From: Flavobacterium limnosediminis JC2902
Lineage (GTDB): Bacteria > Bacteroidota > Bacteroidia > Flavobacteriales > Flavobacteriaceae
Length of the DNA stretch: 64,000 nucleotides
Assembly: GCF_000498535.1 (NCBI RefSeq)
Contig: NZ_AVGG01000002.1
Span: forward strand, 310,001-374,000
Reading direction: 5' to 3'
Numbering within the stretch: position 1 is the first letter of the stretch; each line of letters opens with the position of its first letter. The translations under genes and the position numbers were made by a program. The notes beneath the pieces are model-generated. The model saw only the letters and a list, made by a program, of their open reading frames with translations. It did not search any database and had not been told where the DNA came from. This document shows, piece by piece, positions 8,661 to 17,118 of this stretch.

Positions 8661-9452
8661 ATGAATCAGAATAATTTGCGAACCGTTACAGTGATGCGTT
8701 ATATTACGCCACTTCGGGAAGGCGGTTCTTTACCTGCTTTGGCAGAAGCCGATGACGATTTCAAATATGTTTTGAAATTTCGCGGTGCCGGTCATGGCGT
8801 AAAAGCATTAATTGCCGAATTGCTTGGCGGAGAAATTGCCCGTTTTTTAGGATTGCCGGTTCCGGAACTCGTTTTTGCCAACTTAGACGAGGCTTTCGGC
8901 AGGATGGAAGGCGATGAAGAAATTCAGGATTTATTGAAATTCAGTCAGGGCTTGAATTTAGGATTGCATTACCTTTCGGGAGCGATTACCTATGACGCCG
9001 CCGTGAATGATTGCGACGAACTCCTTGCTTCTAAAATCGTTTGGCTTGATGCTTTCATCACTAACGTTGATCGAACCTTCCGCAACACGAATCTATTGAT
9101 CTGGCATAAGGAACTTTGGCTGATTGATCACGGCGCTTCCTTTTATTTTCACCATTCCTGGGACAATTGGAAAGCGAATGCGGTGAGTCCTTTTGCACTG
9201 ATAAAAGATCATGTCTTGTTACCAAAAGCAACAAAAATGGAGGAAGTCCATGCAGAATTTACCCAAAAATTAAACGACACGGTACTGAAAGAGCTTGTAC
9301 ATTTAATTCCGGAAGATTGGTTGCAATGGGAAAATGGAGAAATAACTTCCGAAGAAATTAAAGACGTTTACTTTCATTTTTTGTCCTTACGACTGGCAAA
9401 CTCAGATAACTTTTTAAAACAAACACAAGATGCACGAAAAACACTTATATGA
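8661..9452 (+). CDS. HipA-like kinase (HipA_2 type)
   Basis: A 263-aa protein resembling the stand-alone kinase-like HipA family (HipA_2). Visible kinase features are YVLKFRG with a candidate ATP Lys39, a catalytic-loop-like FITNVDRTFRNTN with D137 and N144, and a metal-binding DHG (WLIDHGASF, D156). It lacks the HipA N-terminal domain and no HipB-type HTH partner is nearby. The next gene (DUF3037) overlaps its 3' end by 23 bases, the usual pairing for this family. A TATCTTTG -7 element is at 8635-8642. Substrate unknown; a toxin role is not established for this type. Confidence 0.8.
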   Translation: MNQNNLRTVTVMRYITPLREGGSLPALAEADDDFKYVLKFRGAGHGVKALIAELLGGEIARFLGLPVPELVFANLDEAFGRMEGDEEIQDLLKFSQGLNLGLHYLSGAITYDAAVNDCDELLASKIVWLDAFITNVDRTFRNTNLLIWHKELWLIDHGASFYFHHSWDNWKANAVSPFALIKDHVLLPKATKMEEVHAEFTQKLNDTVLKELVHLIPEDWLQWENGEITSEEIKDVYFHFLSLRLANSDNFLKQTQDARKTLI

Positions 9453-9813
9453 ATATGCCGTAATTCGTGTGGTACCTAAAGTAGAACGCGAAGAATTTAT
9501 CAATATCGGATTGATACTTTTCTGTAAGCAACAAAAATACCTGAAGATTGAGCATCAAATCCCTATGGAGAAAATAAAATTATGCTGTCCGGATTTTGAC
9601 GTGGAACAATTGGAAGAAAACATAACCTCGTTTACCAAAATTTGTTCCGGGAAGCAAGAAGGAGGCCCAATAGCAGAATTTGAAATAGCGGAACGCTTTC
9701 GTTGGCTCACAGCGGTGAGAAGTTCCAGCATACAAACCTCAAGACCACATCCTGGTTTTAGTACGAATCTGGACAAAACATTTGAAAAATTATATGCCGA
9801 ATTGGTTCTATAA
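9430..9813 (+). CDS. DUF3037 domain protein, partner of the HipA-like kinase
   Basis: A 127-aa protein matching DUF3037 by its start (YEYAVIRVVPKVEREEFINIGLILFC) and its C-terminal RFRWLTAVRSSSIQTSRPHPG. It starts inside the kinase gene, in another frame, so the two are translationally coupled and probably act together. The pairing is widespread in bacteria, but the biochemical role is unknown. Confidence 0.85.
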   Translation: MHEKHLYEYAVIRVVPKVEREEFINIGLILFCKQQKYLKIEHQIPMEKIKLCCPDFDVEQLEENITSFTKICSGKQEGGPIAEFEIAERFRWLTAVRSSSIQTSRPHPGFSTNLDKTFEKLYAELVL

Positions 9814-9939
9814 AACCCCTCTCTCGGAATAGTTTGTTTTACAACCTATTTTTTTTTTACCTGTTTTGTTTTTTATTAAAATTTTATTTTAACTTTATCC
9901 ATAAGTATAAATGATTATTAATTCTTAAAAAATCAACAA

Positions 9940-10191
9940 ATGAAAAAAACACTTTTAGCCTTAGCGTTCGTTGGAGCATTGATGGTTTCTTGTAAAGAAA
10001 AAACTGAAGAGAAAATGGAAGAAGCAACTGATGCTGCTGCAACTGAAATGGTTGAAACTGTAGACACTGCTGCTGCTGCAACAGAAGCTGCTGTAGACAC
10101 TGCTGCTGCTAAAGTAGAAGACGCTGCTGCTGCCGGTGCTGCTAAAGTAGAAGAAGCTGCAAAAGACGCTAAAGAAGCTGTTAAAAAGTAA
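9940..10191 (+). CDS. Small Ala/Glu-rich lipoprotein
   Basis: An 83-aa protein with a lipoprotein signal (lipobox MVSC, Cys18) followed by a Glu/Lys stretch and Ala-rich degenerate repeats (DTAAAATEAAVDTAAAKVE). It should be helical and anchored to a membrane. It is a paralogue in style of the protein at 16679-16915; both have KETx-rich starts and TEAxDTAAA units. Function unknown. A strong terminator follows immediately. Confidence 0.75.
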   Translation: MKKTLLALAFVGALMVSCKEKTEEKMEEATDAAATEMVETVDTAAAATEAAVDTAAAKVEDAAAAGAAKVEEAAKDAKEAVKK

Positions 10192-10195
10192 TTTT

Positions 10196-10221
10196 AAAGG
10201 CCGGTTCGCCGGCCTTTTTTT
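10196..10221 (+). terminator. Terminator with UUCG tetraloop
   Basis: AAAGGCCGG-TTCG-CCGGCCTTT followed by T: a very stable hairpin ending the small lipoprotein gene. Confidence 0.92.
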
Positions 10222-10248
10222 ATTTGCAAAACAACGTTACTTTATATA

Positions 10249-10282
10249 AAAACTCCCAAACCGTTACTGATTTGGGAGTTTT
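10249..10282 (-). terminator. Terminator of galE
   Basis: Perfect arms AAAACTCCCAAA and TTTGGGAGTTTT around a 10-base loop, directly after the galE stop on the minus strand. It could work in both directions. Confidence 0.85.
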
Positions 10283-10283
10283 A

Positions 10284-11309
10284 TTATTTAGCAAATACTT
10301 TTCTGATTTTCTGTTCCCATTTCCAGGCGCTGGCAAGGGATTCCTCTAACGTGGATTCGGCCTTCCATCCCAAAACCGCATTGGCTTTATCCGTATTGGC
10401 ATAGGCAATGGTAATGTCCCCTTCCCTTCTGCCTACTATCTTATAGGGTAACTTCTGATTACTGACCTTTTCGAAGGCATGAATCACTTCCAAAACAGAG
10501 CTTCCGGTTCCGGTTCCCACATTGAAAGTTTCGACTTTTTCAGAATTTTTCTTTTCGATTAAACGCTGTAATGCCACCACATGCGCTTTTGCCAAATCAA
10601 CCACATGAATGTAATCACGTATACAGGTTCCGTCCGGTGTGGGATAATCGTTTCCGAAAACGGATAATTCTGCCCGAAGACCCATTCCCGTCTGTGTGAT
10701 AAAAGGCACTAAATTTTGAGGAACGCCGATAGGCAATTCACCAATTTCAGCACTGGGATGCGCGCCGATCGGATTAAAATAACGCAGTAAAATGGCATTA
10801 ATGTCGGACACTTTCGCAACATCCTTAATGATCTCCTCACCTATTTGTTTTGTATTTCCGTAGGGCGACATTGCCTCCTGAACCGGTGCGTCTTCGGTAA
10901 TTGGCATTTTTTCGGCCTGACCGTAAACCGTACAGGAAGAACTGAAAATAAAACGGGCATCGTCTTTTTTCTCTAATTCCTGAAGCACGTAGATTAAGGA
11001 ACTAATGTTGTTTTCATAATACAGTAACGGATTTTCCACACTCTCTCCCACCGCTTTTGACGCTGCGAAATGAATCACTCCCGAAATATCGGAATGTCTT
11101 TTAAAAAAATCCTGAACGGCATTTTTCTCACGCAAATCCAGTTTTTCAAAAGCAGGAATTTTGCCGGTGATGCGGGATATCCCATCTAATACTTCCAGGG
11201 AAGAGTTCGACAAATCATCCACAATCACAACTTCAAAACCCTGATTTTGCAATTCCACCGCCGTATGCGACCCTATAAAACCCAAACCACCTGTAACGAG
11301 TATTTTCAT
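10284..11309 (-). CDS. galE: GalE, UDP-glucose 4-epimerase
   Basis: A 341-aa short-chain dehydrogenase/reductase that interconverts UDP-glucose and UDP-galactose (or the N-acetyl forms). It has the NAD-binding TGGLGFIGSHT at the start and the catalytic YGNTK (YxxxK) near residue 150, preceded by SSSCTVYG. It follows a sugar aminotransferase gene on the same strand with a 63-base gap, so both probably feed nucleotide sugars to polysaccharide or LPS synthesis. An 8-base inverted repeat (11324-11331 / 11346-11353) lies in the gap. Confidence 0.94.
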   Translation of the reverse strand: MKILVTGGLGFIGSHTAVELQNQGFEVVIVDDLSNSSLEVLDGISRITGKIPAFEKLDLREKNAVQDFFKRHSDISGVIHFAASKAVGESVENPLLYYENNISSLIYVLQELEKKDDARFIFSSSCTVYGQAEKMPITEDAPVQEAMSPYGNTKQIGEEIIKDVAKVSDINAILLRYFNPIGAHPSAEIGELPIGVPQNLVPFITQTGMGLRAELSVFGNDYPTPDGTCIRDYIHVVDLAKAHVVALQRLIEKKNSEKVETFNVGTGTGSSVLEVIHAFEKVSNQKLPYKIVGRREGDITIAYANTDKANAVLGWKAESTLEESLASAWKWEQKIRKVFAK

Positions 11310-11372
11310 TGATTGATTTTTAATTATAACAATTGCTTCTTTTGATGTTATAAAAATACAGTTTTTAAATGA

Positions 11373-12503
11373 CTAATTGAAAAATTCCAAGACAGAATCG
11401 ACAATAAACTTGATTTGCTCGTCATCTAACTCGGTATGCATCGGCAATGAGATTACTTCTTTTACCAATTGGTTGGTTACCGGAAAATCTTCTTCTTTAT
11501 ATCTGGTATCCAGGTACGCCTTCTGACTGTGTAACGGAATCGGGTAATAAATGGCACACGGAATTCCTTTCACCTGAAGATGTTCCATCAACGCATCTCG
11601 GTTTGCATCAACGATACGCAAGGTATATTGGTGAAAAACATGATAATCACATTCATCAGGTATAGTTGGCGTTATGATATTTTTATGCCCTTCAAATCCT
11701 TTCGAATATTTTCGGGCTGCGTTTTGTCTTGCTTCATTATACAAATCCAATAATGGCAACTTGGCATTCAGAACAGCTGCCTGAACACTGTCTAAACGTG
11801 AATTTACACCGACAACATCGTGATGGTAACGCACATACATTCCGTGATTCACGATACCGCGAAGTGTGTGCGCCAAAGTATCATCATTGGTAAAAATCGC
11901 TCCCCCATCTCCGTAACAACCTAAGTTTTTAGACGGGAAGAATGACGTTGCCCCTACATGGCCAATAGTCCCAACTTTTCGTTTAACACCGTCTCTTCCG
12001 GTAAAATCAGCACCAATAGCCTGCGCATTATCCTCAATCACATATAAATTATGTTCTTTAGCAATATCCATGATCGCATCCATGTTAGCCGCACGACCAA
12101 ACAAATGCACCGGAACTATCGCTTTCGTTTTTGGTGTAATAGCCTTTTTAATCGCTTCGATCGAAATGTTCATATTGTCCATTTCCACATCCACCAGTAC
12201 AGGCGTTAACCTTAACAACGCAATCACTTCAACAGTTGCCGCGAAAGTAAAATCGGCAGTAATAACTTCATCACCAGGTTCCAATCCCAATCCCATCATC
12301 GCGATTTGCAGAGCATCGGTTCCATTAGCGCACGGAATCACGTGCTTCACACCCAAATAATCTTCAAGACTCTTCTGGAATTGTTGCACTTGCGGTCCGT
12401 TAATATAGGTATTGCTATCTAAAACCTCCTGGATAGAAGCGTTTACGGTATCTTTTATTTTTTCGTATTGACTTTTCAGGTCAACCATTTGTAACTTTCT
12501 CAT
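11373..12503 (-). CDS. DegT/DnrJ/EryC1/StrS family aminotransferase
   Basis: A 376-aa PLP enzyme of the sugar aminotransferase family, which transfers an amino group to a nucleotide-linked keto sugar for surface polysaccharide or LPS. The Schiff-base Lys is K192 in SFFPSKNLG; GTDALQIAM and EDNAQAIGA contribute to the PLP site. It resembles the WbpE/WlbC/FdtB-like branch, but I cannot fix the substrate by eye. Start ATG at 12503 (MRKLQMVDLKSQY) is standard. It is divergent from kdtA and followed by galE. Confidence 0.9.
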   Translation of the reverse strand: MRKLQMVDLKSQYEKIKDTVNASIQEVLDSNTYINGPQVQQFQKSLEDYLGVKHVIPCANGTDALQIAMMGLGLEPGDEVITADFTFAATVEVIALLRLTPVLVDVEMDNMNISIEAIKKAITPKTKAIVPVHLFGRAANMDAIMDIAKEHNLYVIEDNAQAIGADFTGRDGVKRKVGTIGHVGATSFFPSKNLGCYGDGGAIFTNDDTLAHTLRGIVNHGMYVRYHHDVVGVNSRLDSVQAAVLNAKLPLLDLYNEARQNAARKYSKGFEGHKNIITPTIPDECDYHVFHQYTLRIVDANRDALMEHLQVKGIPCAIYYPIPLHSQKAYLDTRYKEEDFPVTNQLVKEVISLPMHTELDDEQIKFIVDSVLEFFN

Positions 12504-12603
12504 TTGAAAAACGATTTTTTAAACACGCAAAAGTACGAATTAAACCAGAATGATTTAAGGATAATAAAAAGAAACCGTATTTTAGCGCGACAAAAGGAAC
12601 GTT

Positions 12604-13836
12604 ATGTTTTTTCTCTACAATTTAGTGGTTCAGATTGCGGGATTTCTCCTGAAAACAGTGGCTTTATTCAGTCCGAAAATAAAATTGTTTGTTGATGGAC
12701 GGAAGTCGGTTTTCAGCACATTATCCGATAAAATTTCAGCTTCCGACAAAACCATTTGGTTCCATGCCGCCTCGCTAGGCGAATACGAACAGGGACTTCC
12801 GGTGATGGAACAAATCAGGGAAAAATTTCCGACCCATAAAATTGTGGTGACGTTCTTTTCGCCATCCGGATATGAAGTCCGCAAAAATAATACGGTTGCC
12901 GATGTGACCGTTTACCTTCCGTTGGACACTAAAAAAAATGCACAAACCTTTTTAAAGCTGGTGCATCCCGAGATGGTTTTTTTCATCAAATACGAATTCT
13001 GGCCCAACTACCTGAACGAACTTAAAAATCAAAACATCAAAACCTATCTGATTTCAGGAATTTTCAGGGAAAAGCAAAGTTTCTTTAAATGGTACGGCGG
13101 TTTTTACCGAAACGCACTGAAAAACATTAATTACTTTTTTGTTCAGAATGAAAATTCAAAGAAACTTTTGCAAAATATCGGCTTCCATAATGTAAAAGTA
13201 TCCGGTGACACCCGTTTCGATCGTGTGGTTTCCATTTTGGACCGTGACAATTCATTGGATTTTATCGAACAATTCAGAAACGACACTACCACTATTGTCA
13301 TCGGAAGTTCGTGGCCGAAAGACGAATCTTTATTGATAAATTACATCAATCAATCGGATGACAATCTCAAATTCATCATTGCGCCGCACAACATCAAACC
13401 GGAACAGATTCAGCAATTAAAAAGTGGGATTGCAAAGAAAACGGTTTTGTTTTCGGAAAAAGAGAATATTAATTTAGCCGACTATCAGGTTTTCATCATA
13501 GACACCATCGGTATTCTGACCAAAATTTACAGTTATGCCGACATCGCTTATGTGGGTGGCGGTTTCGGAAATCCAGGCGTACACAATCTGCTGGAACCGG
13601 CGACTTTCGGAATCCCGATTGTGATTGGCCCGAATTATTCCCATTTCGCAGAAGCCACGGCGTTGGTAAATATTAAAGGTTGTATTTCGATTGCGAATCA
13701 GAACAAACTGAATCAGGCTTTTGATCTGCTGACACAAAACGAAGATGAACGTTACGAAAAAGGACATATCTGCGGCACTTTTGTTCAGATGAATAAAGGC
13801 GCTACGAATACGATTCTGAAACACATTCTTACCTAA
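12604..13836 (+). CDS. kdtA: KdtA/WaaA, Kdo transferase
   Basis: Inner-membrane glycosyltransferase that adds 3-deoxy-manno-octulosonate to the lipid A precursor. The 410-aa protein has the N-terminal hydrophobic anchor, the HAASLGEYEQG motif with the catalytic Glu, FIKYEFWPN, SGDTRFDR and the C-terminal VGGGFGNPGVHNLLEPA nucleotide-sugar site, all typical. The next gene starts one base after its stop. Confidence 0.95.
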   Translation: MFFLYNLVVQIAGFLLKTVALFSPKIKLFVDGRKSVFSTLSDKISASDKTIWFHAASLGEYEQGLPVMEQIREKFPTHKIVVTFFSPSGYEVRKNNTVADVTVYLPLDTKKNAQTFLKLVHPEMVFFIKYEFWPNYLNELKNQNIKTYLISGIFREKQSFFKWYGGFYRNALKNINYFFVQNENSKKLLQNIGFHNVKVSGDTRFDRVVSILDRDNSLDFIEQFRNDTTTIVIGSSWPKDESLLINYINQSDDNLKFIIAPHNIKPEQIQQLKSGIAKKTVLFSEKENINLADYQVFIIDTIGILTKIYSYADIAYVGGGFGNPGVHNLLEPATFGIPIVIGPNYSHFAEATALVNIKGCISIANQNKLNQAFDLLTQNEDERYEKGHICGTFVQMNKGATNTILKHILT

Positions 13837-13837
13837 G

Positions 13838-14302
13838 ATGAATCCGGAAACAACATTCAAAACCCTTACCTTATCAGACATCGACACGATTGTTCCTCTG
13901 ATGCAGGAATTTTATGCCATCGATAATTATCCGATCAACATTGAAAAATCGAAAGTACTTTTTAAGGAATTTATCGAAAATAAACATTTGGGACGAGCTT
14001 GGCTGATTTACCATAACAATACGAATGTCGGCTACGTAATTCTGACGTTTGTTTTCAGTTTTGAATACGGCGGAACCATAGCTTTTCTGGACGAATTGTA
14101 TCTTTCTGAAAACGCACGGGGCAAGGGAATCGGAAAAAAAGCTATTCAGTTTATTCAGACAGAAGCTCTTAAATTAAAGTTAAAAACAATCTACCTCGAA
14201 GCGGAAGAGCACAATGAAAATGCACAAAAATTGTATCTTGCCTGCGATTTTACCATACATCATCGTAAAATAATGAAATACATAGTACAAAAACACCCTT
14301 AA
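13838..14302 (+). CDS. GNAT family N-acetyltransferase
   Basis: A 154-aa acetyltransferase with the acetyl-CoA loop in ENARGKGIGKKAIQ (about residues 91-104) and the C-terminal NENAQKLYLACDF pattern. The substrate is not evident. It follows kdtA by one base and precedes the S46 peptidase by 11, so the three may be cotranscribed. Confidence 0.9.
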   Translation: MNPETTFKTLTLSDIDTIVPLMQEFYAIDNYPINIEKSKVLFKEFIENKHLGRAWLIYHNNTNVGYVILTFVFSFEYGGTIAFLDELYLSENARGKGIGKKAIQFIQTEALKLKLKTIYLEAEEHNENAQKLYLACDFTIHHRKIMKYIVQKHP

Positions 14303-14313
14303 CAAATAACACA

Positions 14314-16470
14314 ATGAAATTTCTAAGACTCCTTATTATTTTATTCGTTCTTCCTATATACGCCCAACAAGGCGGGATGTGGGTTCCTTCTTTATTGAAA
14401 GGAATGAACGAAACTGAAATGAAAAATCTGGGAATGAAAATCAGCGCCGATGATATTTACGCCGTGAACCATTCCAGTTTAAAAGATGCCGTTCCTCATT
14501 TTGACGGAGGTTGTACTGCCGAAGTGATTTCCCCGAAAGGATTAATCCTGACCAACCACCACTGCGGATTTGACAACATCCAAAGCCATTCTTCGGTAGA
14601 ACACGATTACCTGACCAATGGTTTCTGGGCCTATAAAATGGAAGAGGAATTACCCAATAAAGACCTGTTCGTAACTTTTATCGTTCGCATCGAAGACGTA
14701 ACCAATAAGGTTATGGAAAGTGTTGCCAATCTTCCGACAGAAGCGGAAAAACAAAAGAAAATTCAGGAGAACATCGCGATGCTGAACAAAACCCTTCCAA
14801 AAGAATCTTGGCAGGAAAACAGCATCAAAACTTTTTATGACGGAAACCAATACCTTTTATTTGTAACCGAAACATTCAAAGACATTCGTTTGGTGGGCGC
14901 TCCGCCGTCTTCAATCGGGAAATTCGGTTCGGATACCGACAACTGGGTTTGGCCGCGTCATACCGGCGATTTCTCTTTGTTCCGAATTTATGCGGGGAAA
15001 GACAACCGTCCGGCAGAATACTCCAAAGACAACGTACCCTATGTACCGAAACATTTCTTCCCGGTTTCCATAAAAGGCGTTAAGGAAAATGATTTCACGA
15101 TGGTAATGGGTTACCCGGGCAGAACTCAGGAGTATTTGCCTTCGTATGCCGTGGAGCAAATCGTTAACTCATTGAACCCGGCTAAAATTGAAATTCGTGA
15201 CCGTGCCTTAAAAACACAGGACGGTTTCATGAGAAAAGACAACGCTATCAAAATCCAATACGCGGCTAAATATGCACAAGTGGCCAATTACTGGAAAAAA
15301 TGGATTGGCGAATCAAAAGGTCTGAAAAAATCGGATGCGGTTACCATCAAGCAAAAATTCGAAAAAGACTTAACGGACAAAATCAATAAAGCCGGAAAAC
15401 AGGCAGAATACGGCAATTTATTAGCTGATTTCAAAACCAATTATGAAGCCATTGCTTCTTACGCTTTAGCGAGAGATTACTTTTCGGAAGTTGTTTTAAG
15501 AAATACCGAAATCTTAAACTTCGGTTACCGCTTGTACCAATTGGAACAAGTTTACAATACCAAAGGCGAACAAGCTTTTAACGACAAGAAAGCCAACCTG
15601 ATTGCAGGATTCGAACCTTTATATAAAGATTTCAACGCTAATGTGGATGAGAAAGTGTACGAACAACTGATTGCCTTGTATTCTAAAAAATCACCGCAGC
15701 AGTTTTTACCGGAATCGATTAAAAACATCAACCCGGAAACGAGTGCCAAAACGATTTTCACTACTTCAAAACTGACTTCTTATAACGGATTGAAAGAATT
15801 ATTGCAAGGTGACGCAAAATCAGTGATTGAAAAAATGAATCAGGATCCGGCATTCCAACTGGTAAAAACAATTGCAGACGCTTATAATAAGAATGTAGCT
15901 CCGAAATACGACGAGTTAAACCTGAAAAACATCGCATTACAACGTACGTATATGAAAGCCATTTTGGAATTGAGTCCGAAATCGGCACGTATTTTCCCGG
16001 ATGCCAACAGCACGCTTCGTGTGACTTACGGAAAAGTGAAAGGCTACAATCCAAGTGATGCCGTAAGCTATGCTCCGATGACCTATCTTGACGGATTGAT
16101 GGAAAAATACATTCCGGGCGACTATGAGTTCGACGTTCCTCAAAAACTGATAGACCTGTATAATGCGAAAGATTATGGACAGTATGCAGATAAAAACGGC
16201 AAAATGCCGGTAGCGTTTATCGCAACCAATCATACCACAGGAGGTAACTCTGGCAGTCCCGCATTAGACGCGAACGGCAACCTAATCGGACTGAATTTTG
16301 ACCGCGTTTGGGAAGGCACTATGAGCGACATTCACTACGACCCATCCATATGTAGGAATATTATGGTTGATATGCGTTACGTTTTATTCGTAATTGACAA
16401 ATATGCAGGTGCAAAAAACCTGATTGACGAGATGAAATTGGTTACACCTTCAAAAAAGAAGAAAAAATAA
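14314..16470 (+). CDS. S46 family dipeptidyl-peptidase, DPP11-like
   Basis: A 718-aa periplasmic serine exopeptidase that removes N-terminal dipeptides. It has a signal peptide (residues 1-18), the catalytic His in TNHHCGF (about 82-83) and the Ser in GGNSGSPA (Ser646). Arg664, 18 residues after the Ser (GLNFDRVWEG), sits where DPP11 has the Arg that selects Asp/Glu at P1 and DPP7 has Gly, so Asp/Glu specificity is expected (family knowledge applied to a hand alignment). The enzyme suits a proteolytic bacterium that lives on peptides. Confidence 0.93.
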   Translation: MKFLRLLIILFVLPIYAQQGGMWVPSLLKGMNETEMKNLGMKISADDIYAVNHSSLKDAVPHFDGGCTAEVISPKGLILTNHHCGFDNIQSHSSVEHDYLTNGFWAYKMEEELPNKDLFVTFIVRIEDVTNKVMESVANLPTEAEKQKKIQENIAMLNKTLPKESWQENSIKTFYDGNQYLLFVTETFKDIRLVGAPPSSIGKFGSDTDNWVWPRHTGDFSLFRIYAGKDNRPAEYSKDNVPYVPKHFFPVSIKGVKENDFTMVMGYPGRTQEYLPSYAVEQIVNSLNPAKIEIRDRALKTQDGFMRKDNAIKIQYAAKYAQVANYWKKWIGESKGLKKSDAVTIKQKFEKDLTDKINKAGKQAEYGNLLADFKTNYEAIASYALARDYFSEVVLRNTEILNFGYRLYQLEQVYNTKGEQAFNDKKANLIAGFEPLYKDFNANVDEKVYEQLIALYSKKSPQQFLPESIKNINPETSAKTIFTTSKLTSYNGLKELLQGDAKSVIEKMNQDPAFQLVKTIADAYNKNVAPKYDELNLKNIALQRTYMKAILELSPKSARIFPDANSTLRVTYGKVKGYNPSDAVSYAPMTYLDGLMEKYIPGDYEFDVPQKLIDLYNAKDYGQYADKNGKMPVAFIATNHTTGGNSGSPALDANGNLIGLNFDRVWEGTMSDIHYDPSICRNIMVDMRYVLFVIDKYAGAKNLIDEMKLVTPSKKKKK

Positions 16471-16634
16471 CATAAAACTGTAAATCAAACAGATACAAAA
16501 AAGCAAAAGAAAATTTCACTTACAAATTCAATTTGTTTTTTATGGCACGAAATTTGTTTTATAGCTGTGGGTTCCAATGGAATATATTTTTTTGAAAAAA
16601 TGAAAAAAATTATTTTATCATATCAAAAAATTTA

Positions 16635-16642
16635 TATCTTTG
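16635..16642 (+). promoter_or_regulatory. -7 element TATCTTTG
   Basis: Exact TAnnTTTG match 36 bases before the small lipoprotein gene at 16679. No clear -33 TTG. The rest of the 200-base gap is AT-rich with nothing else I can name. Confidence 0.5.
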
Positions 16643-16678
16643 CCCCGAATTAATAATTAACCTTTATAATTTAGTAAG

Positions 16679-16915
16679 ATGAAAAAAGTTGTTTTAAGCT
16701 TAGCTTTAGTAGCTATGATGAGTGTTTCTTTCGTATCATGTAAAGAAACTGCAAAAGAAGAAACTGTAACTGAAGAAGTTGCTCCTGCTGCTGAAGAGGC
16801 TGTTGAAGCTACAACTGAAGCTGTTGATACTGCTGCTGCTACTACTGAAGCTGCTCCTGCTACTGAAGCTGCACCTGCTGCTGCTCCAGCTGCTGAAGCT
16901 CCAGCTGCTCACTAG
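16679..16915 (+). CDS. Small Ala/Glu/Pro-rich lipoprotein
   Basis: A 78-aa protein with a lipoprotein signal (VSFVSC, Cys21), then KETAKEE and low-complexity EAVEATTEAVDTAAATTEAA ending in Ala-Pro-rich sequence. It is similar in design to the 83-aa protein at 9940-10191 and likely a paralogue. The gene has its own -7 element and terminator, so it is probably well expressed. Function unknown. Confidence 0.75.
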   Translation: MKKVVLSLALVAMMSVSFVSCKETAKEETVTEEVAPAAEEAVEATTEAVDTAAATTEAAPATEAAPAAAPAAEAPAAH

Positions 16916-16942
16916 TATTTTAAATACAGTAAGAAAAAAAAT

Positions 16943-16970
16943 AGTCCTGCTTTTAGCAGGACTTTTTTTT
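16943..16970. terminator. Bidirectional terminator
   Basis: AGTCCTGC-TTTTA-GCAGGACT followed by T on the plus strand and by T on the minus strand as well. It ends the lipoprotein gene from the left and the GH3/42-aa lipoprotein pair from the right. Confidence 0.85.
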
Positions 16971-16986
16971 TACACCAATATAAGGT

Positions 16987-17115
16987 TTAACAAGGCTTTA
17001 CCAAGGCTTTTTGAGGTTTCACCACTTCACATCTTCCCGGACCGCACCCCAATCTTCTCGGACCACAAGACGCCAACACCCCCATTAACATTCCAAAAAT
17101 CAATACCTTTCTCAT
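16987..17115 (-). CDS. 42-aa Cys-rich small lipoprotein
   Basis: A short frame starting with ATG at 17115. The protein begins MRKVLIFGMLMGVLASC, a lipoprotein signal with lipobox LASC (Cys17), and continues GPRRLGCGPGRCEVV with two more Cys, then a Cys at the C-terminus. It starts three bases after the GH3 stop and ends just before a hairpin, so it is probably the second gene of a GH3 operon. From memory, similar tiny lipoproteins accompany GH3 genes in Flavobacteriaceae. Function unknown. Confidence 0.7.
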   Translation of the reverse strand: MRKVLIFGMLMGVLASCGPRRLGCGPGRCEVVKPQKALVKPC

Positions 17116-17118
17116 AAT

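Noticed and set aside
10020-10180. Repeated GCTGCTGCT units in the lipoprotein gene as a possible CRISPR-like array
   Set aside because: These are codon-level repeats inside a coding region, without spacers; no CRISPR array or cas gene is seen in the window.
11324-11353. Inverted repeat TTATAACA/TGTTATAA between the aminotransferase gene and galE
   Set aside because: Short AT-only stem without a proper T-run; not convincing as a terminator or operator.
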